This document shows, one piece after another, positions 25,598 through 34,231 of a stretch of DNA of 64,000 nt; within the stretch, counting starts at the first letter, position 1; each line of letters begins with the position of its first letter. The position numbers were made by a program, and so were the translations under genes. Source of the stretch: Quatrionicoccus australiensis (GTDB lineage Bacteria > Pseudomonadota > Gammaproteobacteria > Burkholderiales > Rhodocyclaceae); the NCBI RefSeq assembly GCF_020510525.1, contig NZ_CP075188.1, positions 3,348,001-3,412,000 on the forward strand, read 5' to 3'. The notes beneath the pieces are model-generated. The model was not told the origin of the DNA, ran no database searches, and was given only the letters and a program-made list of their open reading frames with translations.

Positions 25598-25978
25598 TCA
25601 AGCAAGCTCCGAACCAGCCACCAGCATGGCGGCCTCGGCCATCGCCTGAACGACAATTTCGTGTTCGCCAATCGCATTGCCCAGTGAAAAATCGATTTCC
25701 GGATAGGTCGACCGCAAGGCGGCCAGCATTTCCGGCAATTCGCGCTTCAGGTGGCCGCCGCGCGCGATGAACATCGGCAGGACAACAATGCGCCCGGCCC
25801 CGGCGGCAACCACATCGGCCACGCAGTCAGCCAGGCCGGGCGTCATGAATTCGAGGAAGGCCAGTTCGACCGGGGTGTCCGGCACACGGCCACGCAGCAC
25901 GGCCTGGACACGACGCATCGGGCTCGCCCATTCGGGATCGCGGGCGCCATGGGCAAAGAGGATCAAGGCTGTTTTCAT
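25598..25978 (-). CDS. cbiX: CbiX/SirB-type chelatase
   Basis: A 126-aa single-domain protein with FAHGARDPEW (catalytic His) at the N-terminus and PMFIARGGHLKRELPE near the middle, as in CbiX-short and SirB. These insert Fe2+ or Co2+ into sirohydrochlorin. Beside nirB, whose product needs siroheme, it most likely makes the final iron-insertion step. It ends a few bases before the nasT start. The gene name is a family label, and the metal is inferred. Confidence 0.85.
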   Translation of the reverse strand: MKTALILFAHGARDPEWASPMRRVQAVLRGRVPDTPVELAFLEFMTPGLADCVADVVAAGAGRIVVLPMFIARGGHLKRELPEMLAALRSTYPEIDFSLGNAIGEHEIVVQAMAEAAMLVAGSELA

Positions 25979-26067
25979 CTGGGTACACTTTAACTGAAGG
26001 GGAAAGCCCGGGCGCTACCGCTTCGGGCGTATTGACAGCCTCTCAGAACACGTAGCGCCCCCTAAGT

Positions 26068-26853
26068 TCAACCACGCACCAGCTTTTCGTAACGGCCGGT
26101 CAGGCCATCCATCACTTCGAGAATCCGCTCGCTGGTCGTTGCCACGTTACGCACCGCAAGCTCCCGTGTTTCCCTTCCGTTCAGGGCTTGCTCGAAGAAC
26201 AGCCACTGGGTGTTGGCCAGTTCCAGTTCGATGCGGATTTCCGGCGTGTTTTCCGGTGCCTGGTTGAGTTCCTTGAGTGCCGCAACGAAGTCGCGCCGGG
26301 CCGCATCCAGTTCGCCCCGCAGCGCTTCGGAGACGATCCCGGACTGCTCGACAAGAAAGCACTTGGCCATACGCTGCGACAGCATGCGCTGCCGCCCGGA
26401 AATATTCACCAGATGCCCGGCCGTGCTGCCCGCCTGCTTTTCGTACAAGCCGGTCAGCTGATGTGCCGCGCGCAAGGTCCGGTCGGATTCCGCCAGCACC
26501 AGGCGCAGGTTTTCCGGCGTCCGGGGACGTCCAAGCACGTCACGATAGGCAGCCCAGGCGCGCTCCAGATCGAGCAACCCGCCCTTGATTGCTTCGCCGG
26601 GAGCGATGCTGGCCAATTCGACCAGCTGCGATTCGAACAGCCGCCGCGACTGTTCGAGCAAGACCTCCGCCTTCTGCGGCATCGCCCCCAGCACCAGCAT
26701 GGTGAATGCCTTCGCCATGCGCTGCGACAACATGCGTTGCCGCCCGGCCTTGTTGATCGCCGCGCCCAGCGACATGGCACTGCCCTCTGCGGCAAACAGC
26801 GGCCGGGCAACAAGACTGGAGAGCGCGCCAAGAATGAAACTCCGGCGGCGCAT
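26068..26853 (-). CDS. Periplasmic protein with two PilJ/NarX-like domains
   Basis: A 261-aa protein with an N-terminal export signal (MRRRSFILGALSSLVARPLF) and no other membrane helix. It contains two copies of a four-helix PilJ-type domain, each opening with GRQRMLSQRMAK (about residues 38 and 154). The motif is related to the nitrate-binding box of NarX and NIT-type sensors. There is no kinase or signalling domain. It starts 5 bp after nirD and so belongs to the nitrite reductase operon. A role as a free nitrate/nitrite-binding or sensing protein is an inference. Confidence 0.8.
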   Translation of the reverse strand: MRRRSFILGALSSLVARPLFAAEGSAMSLGAAINKAGRQRMLSQRMAKAFTMLVLGAMPQKAEVLLEQSRRLFESQLVELASIAPGEAIKGGLLDLERAWAAYRDVLGRPRTPENLRLVLAESDRTLRAAHQLTGLYEKQAGSTAGHLVNISGRQRMLSQRMAKCFLVEQSGIVSEALRGELDAARRDFVAALKELNQAPENTPEIRIELELANTQWLFFEQALNGRETRELAVRNVATTSERILEVMDGLTGRYEKLVRG

Positions 26854-26857
26854 TCCC

Positions 26858-27169
26858 TCAGAGAGCAAGGAACACCTCGCCGCCCTCGACCTTGACCTCG
26901 AACCGGTTGCAGGAACCGACATCCGGCGCCACTGCCTGGCCGTCTTCGAGGCCGATGTTCCAGCCATGCAGCGGGCAGGTGACGCGCCGGCCATGCACCA
27001 GGCCCTGCGACAGCGGCCCGCCCTTGTGCGGGCACTTGTCGTGCAGCGCGAAGACCTCGTCTTCGGCGTTGCGGAAAATGGCGATGTCGCCGCCCTTCTC
27101 CGGGCGCACGATGCGCGAACCCAGGGGCGGGATGTCTTGCAGCTTGCAGATCAGTTTCCAGTTGTTCAT
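26858..27169 (-). CDS. nirD: Nitrite reductase small subunit
   Basis: A 103-aa Rieske-type protein. The ATG at 27169 has GAGGAA upstream. The iron-sulfur ligands are present: CPHKGGPL and CPLHGWN, a Cys-x-His and Cys-x2-His pair, so it can hold a [2Fe-2S] cluster. It pairs with NirB to reduce nitrite to ammonium with NAD(P)H in the cytoplasm. It lies 57 bp after nirB. Confidence 0.92.
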   Translation of the reverse strand: MNNWKLICKLQDIPPLGSRIVRPEKGGDIAIFRNAEDEVFALHDKCPHKGGPLSQGLVHGRRVTCPLHGWNIGLEDGQAVAPDVGSCNRFEVKVEGGEVFLAL

Positions 27170-27226
27170 TGCGTATTCCTCGATTTTTGGCATTTTTCGG
27201 ATGTTGACCGCTGGCGCCTTCTGGCC

Positions 27227-29677
27227 TCAGGCAATCGCCACCGGCACGATGGGAATGAATTGCTTGATCGCTTCCGGCTCGCGCGACGTCGCCCACGGGT
27301 CCTTCGCATCCTTCAGCGAGTCGAGCAGCGCGGCGTAGAGCGCCTTGCGGCCTTCGCCATCCTCGACGATGCGGCCCTTGACGTAATCCATGCCGACCCG
27401 TTCCAGCCAGTGGCAGGTGCGTTCCAGATACCAGCCTTCGACGCGGTAAAGCTGCAGGAAGGCGCCGGAATATTCCATGACCTCCTCGTCCGAACCGACC
27501 TTGCACAGGAACTGCGCGACCTCGGTCTTGATGCCGCCGTTGCCGGCAATGTAGATCTCGTAGCCGGAATCGACGCCGATGATGCCGACGTCCTTGATGC
27601 CGGCTTCGGCACAGTTGCGCGGGCAGCCGGAGACGGCGAGCTTGACCTTGTGCGGCGCATACATGTCGAACAGCATCTTCTCGAGCTTGACGCCCATGGA
27701 CATCGCCAGTTGCGTGCCGAAGCGGCAGTGCTCGGCGCCGACACAGGTCTTCACGGTGCGGATCGACTTGCCGTAGGCGTGGCCGGACACCATGCCGGCC
27801 GCGTTGAGGTCGGCCCAGATGCCGGGCAGGTCTTCCTTCTTGATGCCGAGCAGGTCGATACGCTGACCGCCGGTGACCTTGACGGTCGGCACCTTGTACT
27901 TTTCCGCCGCATCGGCGATGGCGCGCAGCTCGGCCGGCGTCGTCAGGCCGCCCCACATGCGCGGCACCACCGAATAGGTACCGTCCTTCTGGATATTGGC
28001 GTGCGAGCGCTCGTTGATCAGGCGCGACTGCGGATCGTCCTTGGCCTCGTGCGGCCAGGTCGAGATCAGGTAGTAATTGATCGCCGGGCGGCACTTGTCG
28101 CAACCGTTCGGCGTTTTCCATTCGAGCGCCTTGAAAACGGCTTCCTTGCTGACCAGATGCTGCTCGCGGATGGCATCGCGCACCATCTTGTGCGACTGCT
28201 CGGTGCAAGCGCAGACCGGCTTCTTGTCGGAAGCGGCCGGCGTGTAGGCGCCGCCGATGGTCGAGGCGAGAATCTGTTCGACCAGGCCGGCACACGAACC
28301 GCAGGACGACGCCGCCTTGGTGTGCTTCTTGACCTCGTCGAGCGTGAACAGGCCCTTTTCCTTGATCGCCTTGACGATGCTGCCCTTGGTCACGCCGTTG
28401 CAGCCGCAGACCTCGGCCGTATCGGGCATTTCGGCTGCCTTGCTGTTGCCGGCATGGCCGACGTCGCCGACCAGCGACTGGCCGAAGATCAGCGAATCGC
28501 GGATGTCGTGGATGTCGCGCCCGTCCTTGAGCAGCTGGAAATACCACGGACCGTCGGCCGTGTCGCCGTACATCACGCCGCCGACCAGCTTGTTGTCCTT
28601 GATCACCAGCTTCTTGTAGACGCCGCCGTAGGGGTCGTTGAGCAGGATTTCCTCGCAGCCCTCGCCGCCCATGTAGTTGCCGGCCGAGAACAGGTCGATG
28701 CCGGTCACCTTCAACTTGGTCGAGGTCACCGAGCCGGTGTAGCGGCCGATGCCGTAGCCGGCCAGGTGATTGGCGGCGACCTTGGCCTGCTCGAAGAGCG
28801 GCGCGACCAGGCCGTAGGCGATGCCGCGGTGGCTGACGCACTCGCCGACCGCGTAGATTTTCGGGTCGTAGGTCTGCATCGTGTCGTTCACGACGATGCC
28901 GCGATTGCAGTAGATGCCGGAAGCTTCGGCCAACGCGTAGTTGGGGCGGATGCCGGCGGCCATCACAACAAGGTCGGCCGGCAACTGCATGCCATCCTTG
29001 AAGCGGATCGCGGCGACACGCCCGCTCTCGCCGGGAATCAGCGCCTCGGTATGCTTCTGCAGCAGGAATTTGAGGCCCTTGTCCTCGAGCGATTTCTGCA
29101 ACATGCGGCCGGCGACTTCGTCGAGCTGGCGTTCGAGCAACCACGGGCCGATATGCACGACGGTCACGTCCATGCCGCGCAGCTTCAGGCCGTTGGCAGC
29201 TTCCAGGCCGAGCAGGCCGCCGCCGATGACGACCGCGTGCTTGTGCAGTCTGGCGGCGGCTATCATCTCGTCGGTGTCCTTGATGTCGCGGTAGCCGATG
29301 ACGCCGGGCAGATCGTTGCCGGGAATCGGCAGCATGAAGGGGGTCGAGCCGGTGGCGACAAGCAGGCGGTCGTAATGCTCCTCGCTGCCGTCGTCGGCAA
29401 TCACCTTGCGATTGACGCGATCGATCTTCACCACCTGCTTGCCGGTGTGCAAGGTGATCTTGTTTTCCTTGTACCACTCGAGTTCGTTGAGCACGATCTC
29501 GGCTATGGTCATTTCGCCGGCGAGCACCGGCGAAAGCAGGATGCGGTTGTAGTTGGGATGCGGTTCGGCACCGAAGATCGTGATGTCGTAGTGATCCGGC
29601 TTGATCTTCAGCAGTTCTTCAACGGTACGGACACCGGCCATGCCGTTGCCGATCAGGACGAGACGGGGTTTGCTCAT
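27227..29677 (-). CDS. nirB: Assimilatory nitrite reductase, large subunit
   Basis: An 816-aa enzyme. An N-terminal FAD/NAD(P)H domain begins LVLIGNGMAGVRTVEELL, and a second nucleotide-binding loop occurs near GGGLLGLEAANG. A BFD-like [2Fe-2S] segment with Cys pairs (CGCNG, CGSCAGL) follows, and a CACTEQ stretch hints at a second one. The C-terminal siroheme/[4Fe-4S] domain has CVGAEHCRFG and CPRNCAEAG. It reduces nitrite to ammonium. The start at MSKPRLVLIG is preferred since GGAG lies about 9 bp upstream. A sigma-54 promoter and a structured leader precede it. Confidence 0.96.
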   Translation of the reverse strand: MSKPRLVLIGNGMAGVRTVEELLKIKPDHYDITIFGAEPHPNYNRILLSPVLAGEMTIAEIVLNELEWYKENKITLHTGKQVVKIDRVNRKVIADDGSEEHYDRLLVATGSTPFMLPIPGNDLPGVIGYRDIKDTDEMIAAARLHKHAVVIGGGLLGLEAANGLKLRGMDVTVVHIGPWLLERQLDEVAGRMLQKSLEDKGLKFLLQKHTEALIPGESGRVAAIRFKDGMQLPADLVVMAAGIRPNYALAEASGIYCNRGIVVNDTMQTYDPKIYAVGECVSHRGIAYGLVAPLFEQAKVAANHLAGYGIGRYTGSVTSTKLKVTGIDLFSAGNYMGGEGCEEILLNDPYGGVYKKLVIKDNKLVGGVMYGDTADGPWYFQLLKDGRDIHDIRDSLIFGQSLVGDVGHAGNSKAAEMPDTAEVCGCNGVTKGSIVKAIKEKGLFTLDEVKKHTKAASSCGSCAGLVEQILASTIGGAYTPAASDKKPVCACTEQSHKMVRDAIREQHLVSKEAVFKALEWKTPNGCDKCRPAINYYLISTWPHEAKDDPQSRLINERSHANIQKDGTYSVVPRMWGGLTTPAELRAIADAAEKYKVPTVKVTGGQRIDLLGIKKEDLPGIWADLNAAGMVSGHAYGKSIRTVKTCVGAEHCRFGTQLAMSMGVKLEKMLFDMYAPHKVKLAVSGCPRNCAEAGIKDVGIIGVDSGYEIYIAGNGGIKTEVAQFLCKVGSDEEVMEYSGAFLQLYRVEGWYLERTCHWLERVGMDYVKGRIVEDGEGRKALYAALLDSLKDAKDPWATSREPEAIKQFIPIVPVAIA

Positions 29678-29751
29678 TATGGGCTCCAACGATGCGTGCG
29701 CCCGGAGGGACGCGAAACTTGTGTTTCAGCGCATGACGTCTTTGCCATTGC

Positions 29752-29785
29752 GGACCGGAGCGGTCCATTCCGTCCTCGTTGACGG
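29752..29785 (-). promoter_or_regulatory. Two-hairpin leader of nirB, ANTAR-like
   Basis: On the minus strand a stem CCGTC/GACGG closes the hexaloop AACGAG, with A at 1 and G at 4 (29770-29785). A second hairpin GGACC/GGTCC follows after a 3-base gap (29752-29766). The first fits an ANTAR target. The second has a 5-base loop, which fits less well. I see no terminator with a T-run after them, so control by NasT here is tentative. Confidence 0.45.
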
Positions 29786-29813
29786 GGTATTTCGCTGTTG
29801 ATGAATTACTCTT

Positions 29814-29829
29814 TGCAATCCTCGTGCCA
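29814..29829 (-). promoter_or_regulatory. Sigma-54 promoter of nirB
   Basis: TGGCACGAGGATTGCA on the minus strand carries both conserved blocks (TGGCAC, TTGCA) with 5 bp between. It predicts a leader of about 125 bases before nirB. Only weak NtrC-like half sites lie upstream (29830-29930). Confidence 0.88.
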
Positions 29830-29930
29830 GAATCCTAACGCGATGATTTTTGGTGTTTTTCCGTGGTCGACCGCCCGGCACCCGCACCAAATGAAGGCAT
29901 CAGGCACGCAGGCCGGCACTGAAATGCACC

Positions 29931-30920
29931 TTAGCTACTCGTCGCCGCCAGTGCATTGGCCTCGACCGCAACGATGGCCTTGGCCTGGTTGAAGTCCTCG
30001 GCGTAACCGCTGGCGTAGAGCAGACAGGCCAGCTGGTTGGCAATCGGCTTGGGCAAGGCGGCCTGCTTGTCGAGCACGCGCTGCGTCCATTTCGCCGTCT
30101 GCGCCGCATCGGCACCGTCCGGCAGATTGGGCAGGGTACGCAGGCTGTCGTGCTCGGCTTCGAACAGCACATCGGCAAAGCCTTCGTGAACATATTCGAG
30201 GCGCGGCCGCCGTTTCGGATTGGCAAAAGGCTCGCCCTCGGTACCGCGCAACAGGATGGCGCGCTCGCCGCGCGCCAGCAGCATGTCGCGCATCAGGTCG
30301 ATGAAATCGGGATGCGTCGCCGGTGCGACAACCACAGCCTCGCCTTCGAAGGGATTGAGCATCTTGACCAGGCTGTGCGCACTGTTGCGCACGCCCATGC
30401 GGGCGCGCAGGGCGAGCAGGTTGTGCAAGCCGGGCGCCAGCGCAGTCAGCGGCACGAAGGCCAGACCTTTTTCCTGCAGCGTGGTTTGCGCCTGGTGCGT
30501 CGTCGTCGCCGGCATGATGCCGAGTTCGCGGAAGATATGGCCGGTGGTGACCCGGCCGAACCCCTCGAGCAGGCCATGCACCAGCACCGGCACACCGAAG
30601 CGGCGCAGCATCAGCGCCAGCAACGGAGTCAGATTGGCTTCCTTGCGGGCGCCGTTGTAGCTGGGCAGGACAACCGGTCGTACGCGTCCCGCCGGATTGT
30701 CCAGAAGGGCCGTTCGATCTTCGGCTGCCGCCAGAAAGCCGAGCATTTCATCGAGCGATTCACCCTTGACGCGCAAGGCGAGCAGAATGGCCCCGAGCTC
30801 GAGATCGGGCACGCCGCCGTCGAGAATTGCCGCATAAAGCTGGCGCGCATCGTCGCCGGAGAGGCTGCGCGCCCCCTGGGCGCCGCGGCCGATTTCCTTG
30901 ATGTAGTGGGCGTAAGTCAT
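29931..30920 (-). CDS. ybiB: YbiB/TrpD2-like protein
   Basis: A 329-aa protein with the fold of anthranilate phosphoribosyltransferase (AGRVRPVVLPSYNGARKEAN; LMLRRFGVPVLVHG; ARMGVRNSAHSLVKMLNPF). It lacks the phosphoribosyl-diphosphate loop of true TrpD. E. coli YbiB of this family binds DNA and RNA and has no enzyme activity. It begins 18 bp after nasA and is therefore co-transcribed with nitrate reductase. YbiB genes are often found in nitrate assimilation loci, but the role there is unknown. Confidence 0.88.
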   Translation of the reverse strand: MTYAHYIKEIGRGAQGARSLSGDDARQLYAAILDGGVPDLELGAILLALRVKGESLDEMLGFLAAAEDRTALLDNPAGRVRPVVLPSYNGARKEANLTPLLALMLRRFGVPVLVHGLLEGFGRVTTGHIFRELGIMPATTTHQAQTTLQEKGLAFVPLTALAPGLHNLLALRARMGVRNSAHSLVKMLNPFEGEAVVVAPATHPDFIDLMRDMLLARGERAILLRGTEGEPFANPKRRPRLEYVHEGFADVLFEAEHDSLRTLPNLPDGADAAQTAKWTQRVLDKQAALPKPIANQLACLLYASGYAEDFNQAKAIVAVEANALAATSS

Positions 30921-30938
30921 TGTCTTCTCCTGCCGCGC

Positions 30939-33662
30939 TCAAACGGGCACAGTCTCATGGGTCTTGCATTCAGCCAGCATCCGCTTGATGTCCGGCACAC
31001 AGGAACCACAGAAGGTTCCACATTTCAGGTTTTGCTGCAGGGCGGGCAAATCGTCTCCCGCAGCAATTCCTGCCTTGATTTGCAGATCACTGACATCGGC
31101 ACACTTGCAGACGATGTTGCGCGGCGCAATGGTAACCGGCGGCGCACTGCATGGCGCCAGCGCGAAGCGGATCATCGCCGGATCAAGCTTATCCTCGGCC
31201 ATCGCCTGCTTCAACCAAGTCTGGGCAAGCACCTCACCCGCCAGACGGACGGCAAGCAAGCGGCCATCGCGGGAAATCGCCTTCTTGGCAATATTCCGGC
31301 TGCGATCGCTATAGACGATGGCGCCAGCGTCGCCCGCCATGCCGAACAACTGATCAAGCTCAGCAAGCGCCGCGGCATCGAGTGGCTGCTCAAGCGCCGC
31401 GCGGAACACGACCAGCGGCGCCTGCCGCCCGTAGAGACTGACATTGGCGTAGGGATAACGGTCGAGCAACGGCCGCGCTTCCTGCATCAACTCCAGCGCT
31501 TCGGCCTGATTGTCACAACGGCGGATGACGGCGAGCGGATAAGGCAGTTCGAGACGGGCGATCTGCACGGCAGCGTGTTTCAGTTCCGGCTGCATCGAAG
31601 AGGGATCAACCGCATCGCAAGCCACGGCATTGGCGCCGGGCGAGTTGAGGAACTGACTCCCCCAGTGCATCGGCAGCCAGGCCTGACCTTTCTGCATCCC
31701 GGCCCGTTCGACGACACGCAGGACGCTGTCGCCACGCGCATTGCTGAGCCGCGCCAGATCGCCGCTGACCAGCGTGCGGTGGCGCATGTCGCAAGGATGC
31801 ATGCCGAGCAAGGGCTCGTCTTCCTGATTGAACAGGCGCGGCACGGTGCCGGTGCGGCTCATGCCGTGCCATTGATCGCGCATGCGACCGGAAAGCAGGC
31901 TGATCGGCAGGTCGACCGTATTGGCATCGGCAGTCGGCTGATGTTCGATCGGCAGGAAAGCCGCTTTGCCGTCGGCAGAAGCGAACACGCCGTCTTCGTA
32001 AAGACGCGTCCGGCCGGTAGCAGCCCCTTGCGGATACGGCCATTGCTGCGGTCCGGCCTGTTCGAGCAAGGCATAACTCAGGCCGCCGATATCGAGATCG
32101 CGGCCTAACGTACTGGCGCGGTGCTCGTTGAAGATGGCTTCGGCATCGGCATAGGGAAACAGCTTGTCGGTCGCCGAATTGCCCAGCTTGTGCCCGAGCC
32201 GGCGCGCGAAATCGACGACGATCTGCCAGTCGTGACGGGCTTCGCCCGGCGCGGCGACGGCCGACTGGACGCGACTGATGCGGCGCTCGGAATTGGTCAC
32301 CGTGCCGTATTTTTCACCCCAGGTCGTGGCCGGCAACAGCAGGTCGGCATACGCCGCGGTATCGGTATTGCCGTAGGCTTCCTGCAGCACGACATAGTCG
32401 GCCGCTTCCAGTGCCGCGCGTACGGCAGCCTGGTTGGGCAGCGATTGCGCCGGATTCGTGCAGGCAATCCAGACCGCCTTGATCTCGCCGGTTTTCAGGC
32501 TTTTGAACAGGTCGACCGCTGACTTGCCCGGTTCTGACGGTACGTCGGGAATCCCCCACAGCTTCGCCACTTCGGCGCGATGTTCGGGATTGCCGAGGTC
32601 ACGATGGGCCGACAACTGGTTGGCGAGACCGCCGACTTCGCGCCCGCCCATCGCATTCGGCTGCCCAGTCAGGGAAAACGGCCCGGCGCCGGGTTTGCCG
32701 ATCTGGCCGGTCGCCAGATGCAGATGGATGATGCCGGCGTTATTCTGCGTCCCGTGCGCCGACTGGTTGAGCCCCTGGCAGTAGAGCGAAAGCGCTGCCT
32801 TGCTGCCGGCGAACCAGCGCGCCGCCGTAACGATATCCGCGGCCCGCAGGCCGCAGATCGCAGCGACCCGCTCCGGCGTGTATTCGCCGACGATCGCCTG
32901 CAACTCGGCAAAGCCACGGGTATGGACGGCGATATAGTCGGCATCGATCAGGTTCTCGGCAATCATCACCTGCAGCATGCCGTTGAATAGCGCGACATCG
33001 GTGCCCGGCTTGAGCGGCAGGTGCAGATCGGCGATTTCCGCCGTCTCGCTGCGCCGCGGATCGGCAACGATGATGCGCAGGTTGGGGTTGGCCGCCCGCG
33101 CATCCTCGATCCGGCGAAAGACGATGGGATGGGCAAGCGCCGGATTGGCACCGCTGATGAAGATCAGGCTGGCCTGATCGATATCCTCGTAACTGCACGG
33201 CGGCGCGTCAGCACCCAGGGTCTGCTTGTAGCCGGCCACCGCCGAGGACATGCAGAGACGCGAATTGGTATCGACGTTGTTGGTGCCGATCAAGCCCTTG
33301 GCGAGCTTGTTGAAGACGTAGTAATCCTCGGTCATCAATTGACCGGAGATATAAAAGGCAACCGAATCCGGACCATGCTCACGGATGATCGAAGCAAAAC
33401 GCCCGGCCGCCTGGTCGAGCGCGGCATCCCAACTCAGACGCTGGCGCAGGCCATGCCGCTCCGTCCGCTGTTCCGGATGGAGCAGGCGACAGGTAGTGTC
33501 AGCCGTCAGATGCAGGCTGGCCCCCTTGGTGCACAAACGACCGAAATTGGCAGGATGCTGCGGATCACCGCGCACGCCGACAATGCGACCACCTTCAGTG
33601 GCAACCAGAACGCCGCAGCCGACGCCGCAATAACAACAAGTGGATTTGACTTCAGTTTGCAT
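30939..33662 (-). CDS. nasA: Assimilatory nitrate reductase, catalytic subunit
   Basis: A 907-aa molybdopterin enzyme that reduces nitrate to nitrite in the cytoplasm. The N-terminus has the [4Fe-4S] Cys set (CCYCGVGCGVLV, then LCTKGASLH). The Mo-bis-MGD domains follow (GTNNVDTNSRLCMSSAV; LSGRMRDQWHGMSRTG). The last 60 residues are a BFD-like [2Fe-2S] domain (VCKCADVSD; CGTFCGSCVPDI) that accepts electrons. The start at MQTEVKSTCC has AAGGAAAAG upstream. Alternative starts would add up to 14 residues. No separate electron-transfer subunit is seen here. Confidence 0.96.
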   Translation of the reverse strand: MQTEVKSTCCYCGVGCGVLVATEGGRIVGVRGDPQHPANFGRLCTKGASLHLTADTTCRLLHPEQRTERHGLRQRLSWDAALDQAAGRFASIIREHGPDSVAFYISGQLMTEDYYVFNKLAKGLIGTNNVDTNSRLCMSSAVAGYKQTLGADAPPCSYEDIDQASLIFISGANPALAHPIVFRRIEDARAANPNLRIIVADPRRSETAEIADLHLPLKPGTDVALFNGMLQVMIAENLIDADYIAVHTRGFAELQAIVGEYTPERVAAICGLRAADIVTAARWFAGSKAALSLYCQGLNQSAHGTQNNAGIIHLHLATGQIGKPGAGPFSLTGQPNAMGGREVGGLANQLSAHRDLGNPEHRAEVAKLWGIPDVPSEPGKSAVDLFKSLKTGEIKAVWIACTNPAQSLPNQAAVRAALEAADYVVLQEAYGNTDTAAYADLLLPATTWGEKYGTVTNSERRISRVQSAVAAPGEARHDWQIVVDFARRLGHKLGNSATDKLFPYADAEAIFNEHRASTLGRDLDIGGLSYALLEQAGPQQWPYPQGAATGRTRLYEDGVFASADGKAAFLPIEHQPTADANTVDLPISLLSGRMRDQWHGMSRTGTVPRLFNQEDEPLLGMHPCDMRHRTLVSGDLARLSNARGDSVLRVVERAGMQKGQAWLPMHWGSQFLNSPGANAVACDAVDPSSMQPELKHAAVQIARLELPYPLAVIRRCDNQAEALELMQEARPLLDRYPYANVSLYGRQAPLVVFRAALEQPLDAAALAELDQLFGMAGDAGAIVYSDRSRNIAKKAISRDGRLLAVRLAGEVLAQTWLKQAMAEDKLDPAMIRFALAPCSAPPVTIAPRNIVCKCADVSDLQIKAGIAAGDDLPALQQNLKCGTFCGSCVPDIKRMLAECKTHETVPV

Positions 33663-33687
33663 GACTTTTCCTTTTGGCATGGCTTTG

Positions 33688-33703
33688 AGCAACAGCCGTG
33701 CCA
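33688..33703 (-). promoter_or_regulatory. Sigma-54 promoter of nasA
   Basis: TGGCACGGCTGTTGCT on the minus strand has the -24 and -12 blocks at correct spacing. The -12 box lies only about 28 bp from the nasA start, so this mRNA has almost no leader and no room for an attenuator. Confidence 0.82.
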
Positions 33704-33734
33704 TCGTTAAAAATCATGGACTTGAATAACAAAC

Positions 33735-33761
33735 GGGGAGATTTCCAATGGAAATCTCCCC
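33735..33761 (-). terminator. Terminator after sspB
   Basis: A perfect 12-bp stem GGGGAGATTTCC/GGAAATCTCCCC with a 3-base loop, followed on the minus strand by GTTTGTTATT. It separates the ssp genes from the nasA promoter. Confidence 0.88.
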
Positions 33762-33791
33762 ATTCTGGTGCATCACCAGGCGAGCGAGTCC

Positions 33792-34226
33792 CTATTTGAT
33801 GCGCTGCAGCTTCGGGCGCCCCGCATCCGGGCGCGGCGGCTCGGGCGGGTCCTCGTCTGGTGCAGAATCTCCAGCCCCCAGCTCGGCAGAAAACGCTTCG
33901 GCTACGCCGGCATCGTCTTCGAGTTCGAAGGCCATCCCGGCTCCGTTTTCACGCGCATAAACCGCCGTTACCTGACCAACCGGTATCGACAACTCACGCG
34001 CCACACCACCAAAACGCGCCTGAAACTCGACATAGTCATTGCCAATCTGCAGCTTGTTGGTCGCACCGGGTCCCAGATTGAGCACGATCTGGCCGTCACG
34101 CACGAACTCGCGCGGCACGCGGGTCCGGGAATCGACGGTGACTGCGATATGCGGCGTGAAACCGTTATCGCAGCACCATTCCCAGATGGCGCGCAGCAAA
34201 TAAGGCTTGGTCGAAGGAAGCCCCAT
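33792..34226 (-). CDS. sspB: ClpXP specificity factor SspB
   Basis: A 144-aa adaptor that delivers ssrA-tagged peptides to ClpXP. The start at 34226 (MGLPSTKPYLLRAIWEW) is the family start. The longer frame upstream overlaps sspA and is not used. The folded domain contains NLGPGATNKLQIGNDYVEFQ (peptide groove). The C-terminus is an acidic Pro-rich tail, as expected for the ClpX-docking segment. It lies 5 bp after sspA. Confidence 0.93.
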   Translation of the reverse strand: MGLPSTKPYLLRAIWEWCCDNGFTPHIAVTVDSRTRVPREFVRDGQIVLNLGPGATNKLQIGNDYVEFQARFGGVARELSIPVGQVTAVYARENGAGMAFELEDDAGVAEAFSAELGAGDSAPDEDPPEPPRPDAGRPKLQRIK

Positions 34227-34231
34227 GCCTG

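Noticed and set aside
26454..29477. Open frame of 1007 codons on the minus strand
   Set aside because: It is the same strand but another frame of nirB and is Arg-rich nonsense.
26585..29782. Open frame of 1065 codons on the plus strand
   Set aside because: It lies opposite nirB, nirD and the PilJ-type gene, which have clear protein motifs. The frame is a by-product of GC-rich codon use.
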